A stretch of DNA of 15,310 bases from Geobacter sp. UBA5735 (GTDB lineage Bacteria > Desulfobacterota > Desulfuromonadia > Geobacterales > Geobacteraceae). The notes under the pieces are model-generated. The model worked only from the letters and a program-made list of their open reading frames with translations. It was not told the origin of the DNA and searched no databases. Numbering within the stretch: the stretch's first letter is position 1; each line of letters begins with the position of its first letter. Location of the stretch: contig DIFZ01000069.1 in NCBI GenBank assembly GCA_002419385.1, forward strand, positions 1 to 15,310, read 5' to 3'. Below are positions 13,364-15,310 of the stretch, piece by piece. The position numbers and the translations under genes are program-made.

Positions 13364-14722
13364 TTATTTGTGAAAACCAGCTATCCGCGCCGCGGCATCC
13401 TCTACTGACTGCAAGACCATTTCCTTTATGGGCCCCAGAATACTAACCGTATCCTCCGGATGCTTATCAACGACAAAAAGCTGATTCAGCTCTGAAACCG
13501 CAATATCGACCTCACGTGTCAGGAAACAGATGATCAGCCTGAAGTAAGTGCTGTTTTCTTCAAACGGCAAATTGATCAATATCTCGTTGAAGCTCTTGAT
13601 ACCCAGTTCTTCAAGAAATAGAATTGCCACAGCCTCGGCCTTCGATATGGATTTGATCTCCTCTCTTGAAAGCGACAGATAATTGCACGCACCCGCCCTC
13701 TTTACCATAATCTGCATTTCATGTATGGAAATCTGTCCAAGCGGAACATAAAGCGCCACCTGATCGTCTTCAAAAAGAACCATTCCCCTTTCTTTAACGA
13801 ATTTCAGATATGAAGCAAGATAGTCGCAAGAGGGCTCATAGTGACGACAGAGATGATTCAAATGGCTTCCCAGGCTGTTGGCACCCTGCGCCATGCCCCA
13901 AGCCTGCTTATGGATATGGGGAATACTCGCACCAGCCGATGTCAGAGTCTTTGTTCCTATAACTAGGTGCCGTATTGTTGAGTTGAGGCCGATGTGAACT
14001 CCCGAGGGCTCAGGAAACCATACCGCCTGGGACTTCTGGTGCTGCAGGTATCTCCAGAGTGTAAGATTAAGATCGTAAATATCAATCATTTCAAGCTCTT
14101 CCCAAGCGTGTATCGCCCTCGCCGGGAAAGCTATATAATGAAAATACGGTCCAAAAGGAAAGTCATTCTTGATTATGCGGGTCAGACTGGACGCGGATGG
14201 AAGCATGCGGTCTTTAAGAAAAGCATCCTTGCAGAATATGCATTCCTCTTTCTGCAGTTCGCTGGAAGCTGAAGGATTCTTTGAAGCGATTGTTTTTACA
14301 TGCGGATCGGGGTCTGTATCGTGGATATACTGCAGGATCTTGGGATCCGTTGAAAGTTCGGCAAGAACCATTCTTATCCATTTGAACCCGGTAACTTGAA
14401 GAAACGGGTACATGTTCTTGATGCTTTTCAAGTCAAGGTTGGTCAGGTCCGGAATTGCCATTGGATTGCCCAGATGCCGTTTTGACCTGGATTCACCTAT
14501 CTGTATACCGAACGGCCTTATGGGATCCTTGATGAAATAGACAAAATTGTCCTGAATTGCTTCCTTGTCAGTTTCCCCGACCATGCCTTCGGCAGTATTT
14601 CTTCTCGTCCATCCGCTCGTCGTCGGGATGCGTACACGATCGAACCTCGGCTCGCCACCATCAGCCCCGGGACTGAATGAAGAATTGATTAGGGAAGTTT
14701 TCCAGCCATCTGACATGTCCAT
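13364..14722 (-). CDS. GalT/HIT-superfamily nucleotidyltransferase-like protein
   Basis: The frame is open to 14890 but overlaps the upstream gene. The ATG at 14722, four bases after that gene's stop, is preferred (ATG 14716 is also possible), giving about 452 residues. The first 150 residues are unassigned. Then comes ECIFC (Cys161, Cys164), like the metal-binding CxxC of GalT. A first HIT-like half follows (FGPYFHYIAFPARAIHAWEE), then VHIGLNSTIRHLVIG leading to ASIPHIHKQAWG. There the HxHxQ motif (His269, His271, Gln273) corresponds to HPHGQ of galactose-1-phosphate uridylyltransferase. A second HIT-like half follows (VALYVPLGQISIHEMQIMV). Such enzymes transfer or hydrolyse nucleoside monophosphates through a His-nucleotide intermediate. 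It is not a standard GalT, and the substrate is unknown. GC is lower than in genes to the left, suggesting transfer. Confidence 0.75.
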   Translation of the reverse strand: MDMSDGWKTSLINSSFSPGADGGEPRFDRVRIPTTSGWTRRNTAEGMVGETDKEAIQDNFVYFIKDPIRPFGIQIGESRSKRHLGNPMAIPDLTNLDLKSIKNMYPFLQVTGFKWIRMVLAELSTDPKILQYIHDTDPDPHVKTIASKNPSASSELQKEECIFCKDAFLKDRMLPSASSLTRIIKNDFPFGPYFHYIAFPARAIHAWEELEMIDIYDLNLTLWRYLQHQKSQAVWFPEPSGVHIGLNSTIRHLVIGTKTLTSAGASIPHIHKQAWGMAQGANSLGSHLNHLCRHYEPSCDYLASYLKFVKERGMVLFEDDQVALYVPLGQISIHEMQIMVKRAGACNYLSLSREEIKSISKAEAVAILFLEELGIKSFNEILINLPFEENSTYFRLIICFLTREVDIAVSELNQLFVVDKHPEDTVSILGPIKEMVLQSVEDAAARIAGFHK

Positions 14723-14726
14723 TATC

Positions 14727-15310
14727 TCAATAAAATGAAGGAACTGCCCGCAGCATACCGGTAAGGTTTTCGGTCGTTCCGCTTTTATTGGATCTGAGAA
14801 CAGCTTCCTTGATTTTGGCTTCCAGATCCTCTCTGAATTTTCTCTCAAAATCCGCCGGGTCAAGATAGTTCTTCCAGAATATTCTTGCACTCAAATCTTC
14901 CTGGAATCTCAGCACTTTCAGCAACTGTTCCGCTTCAGTCGCATTGACAGGCGTTTTGTTGCCCGCCTTAAAATAAAACATTATTTCCGGTTTTCCTGAT
15001 GACTGCCAGGCGGCGTATGCTCTTTCAAACTCTTCTTGCGTGCCGGATTCGCTTTTCTCCGTTCTCGTACCAAACCTGTTTCCCATGATTCCAACATAAA
15101 CATCATAATCTCCAATTTTGCAGTTTATGTACTCTTGCGCTTTCTCAGCAGCAGGCGGGAGAGATTCCCAATCCTTGGTCTTCAGAGTGACATTGAGTTC
15201 ATCCCCGATATCATCGTCAACTGACTTTGTAACTCTTCGAACGATTTCCCTTTCTCTGTGAAGATCATTCGGAGAAGAGATAAATCTCAACTTTCGCAGC
15301 TGGCAAAAAC
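14727..15310 (-). CDS. TIR-like DUF4062 domain protein, 5' end cut by window edge
   Basis: The frame is open to the right edge. A TTG at 15290 could start it, but LRFISSPNDLHRERE is usually preceded by only a few residues, so the real start is probably just outside. Counting from the TTG, residues 2-15 (RFISSPNDLHRERE), 63-75 (DVYVGIMGNRFGT) and 83-91 (GTQEEFERA) are the hallmarks of DUF4062, a TIR-like (STIR-fold) domain. It is often fused to STAND NTPases. A helical end (LLKVLRFQEDLSARIFW, then DPADFERKFREDLEAKI) completes a stand-alone domain of about 190 residues. The Glu pair in GTQEEFE lies where TIR enzymes carry catalytic Glu, but NAD cleavage is not established for this family. It ends TGA, four bases before the GalT/HIT gene, hence one operon. 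Confidence 0.8.
   Translation of the reverse strand, partial: FCQLRKLRFISSPNDLHREREIVRRVTKSVDDDIGDELNVTLKTKDWESLPPAAEKAQEYINCKIGDYDVYVGIMGNRFGTRTEKSESGTQEEFERAYAAWQSSGKPEIMFYFKAGNKTPVNATEAEQLLKVLRFQEDLSARIFWKNYLDPADFERKFREDLEAKIKEAVLRSNKSGTTENLTGMLRAVPSFY

Noticed and set aside
14723..14890. Upstream extension of the GalT/HIT-like protein overlapping the DUF4062 gene in another frame
   Set aside because: The overlapping stretch is well explained by the conserved end of the DUF4062 protein, and an ATG lies four bases after its stop; a frameshifted fusion is unlikely because both proteins look complete there.

Overview
The window looks like a chromosomal accessory region of a Desulfobacterota bacterium, most likely Geobacter-like (Desulfuromonadia). 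The grounds are a stand-alone two-subunit ADP-forming acyl-CoA synthetase, a FecR/DUF6600 periplasmic protein, a DUF6868 small membrane protein, a sigma-54 activator with a matching -24/-12 promoter, and intergenic heptanucleotide repeats. The assignment rests on gene content alone. No rRNA, tRNA, CRISPR array, integrase or complete insertion sequence was found.

Left part (1-2000), AT-richer and mosaic: a C-terminal piece of a REP-associated (Y1-type) transposase, a hicAB toxin-antitoxin pair on the + strand, and two unknown small minus-strand genes. Three palindromic AAC...GTT sites (about 316-378, 1412-1470, 1877-1973) each sit just upstream of a minus-strand ATG. Two of them share a 25-bp block. 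The layout resembles an integron-type cassette array without its integrase. Next (2003-3280, minus) is an AAA_14/DUF4143 ATPase, then a gene-poor 750-bp stretch ending in a heptanucleotide repeat (3975-4030).

Middle part (4034-12331): a minus-strand operon for the alpha and beta subunits of an ADP-forming acyl-CoA synthetase. The beta gene is broken by one extra G in an eight-G run. Divergent from it is a secreted FecR/DUF6600 protein with a 294-bp internal tandem duplication, closed by a good terminator. Then comes a signalling cluster on the + strand: an NtrC-type sigma-54 activator with an unusually short C-terminal helix-turn-helix, a sigma-54 promoter, a possible 32-residue peptide, and two paralogous receiver-HPt proteins. 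One of these has lost the HPt histidine (Tyr in its place) while the other keeps it. No histidine kinase lies in the window.

Right part (12391-15310, all minus): a two-helix DUF6868 membrane protein, an unrecognised 174-residue protein, and an AT-richer two-gene unit running off the right edge. That unit couples a stand-alone TIR-like DUF4062 domain to a GalT/HIT-superfamily protein with a CxxC and an HxHxQ motif. This is the best candidate for an undescribed system, possibly nucleotide-based defence or signalling.
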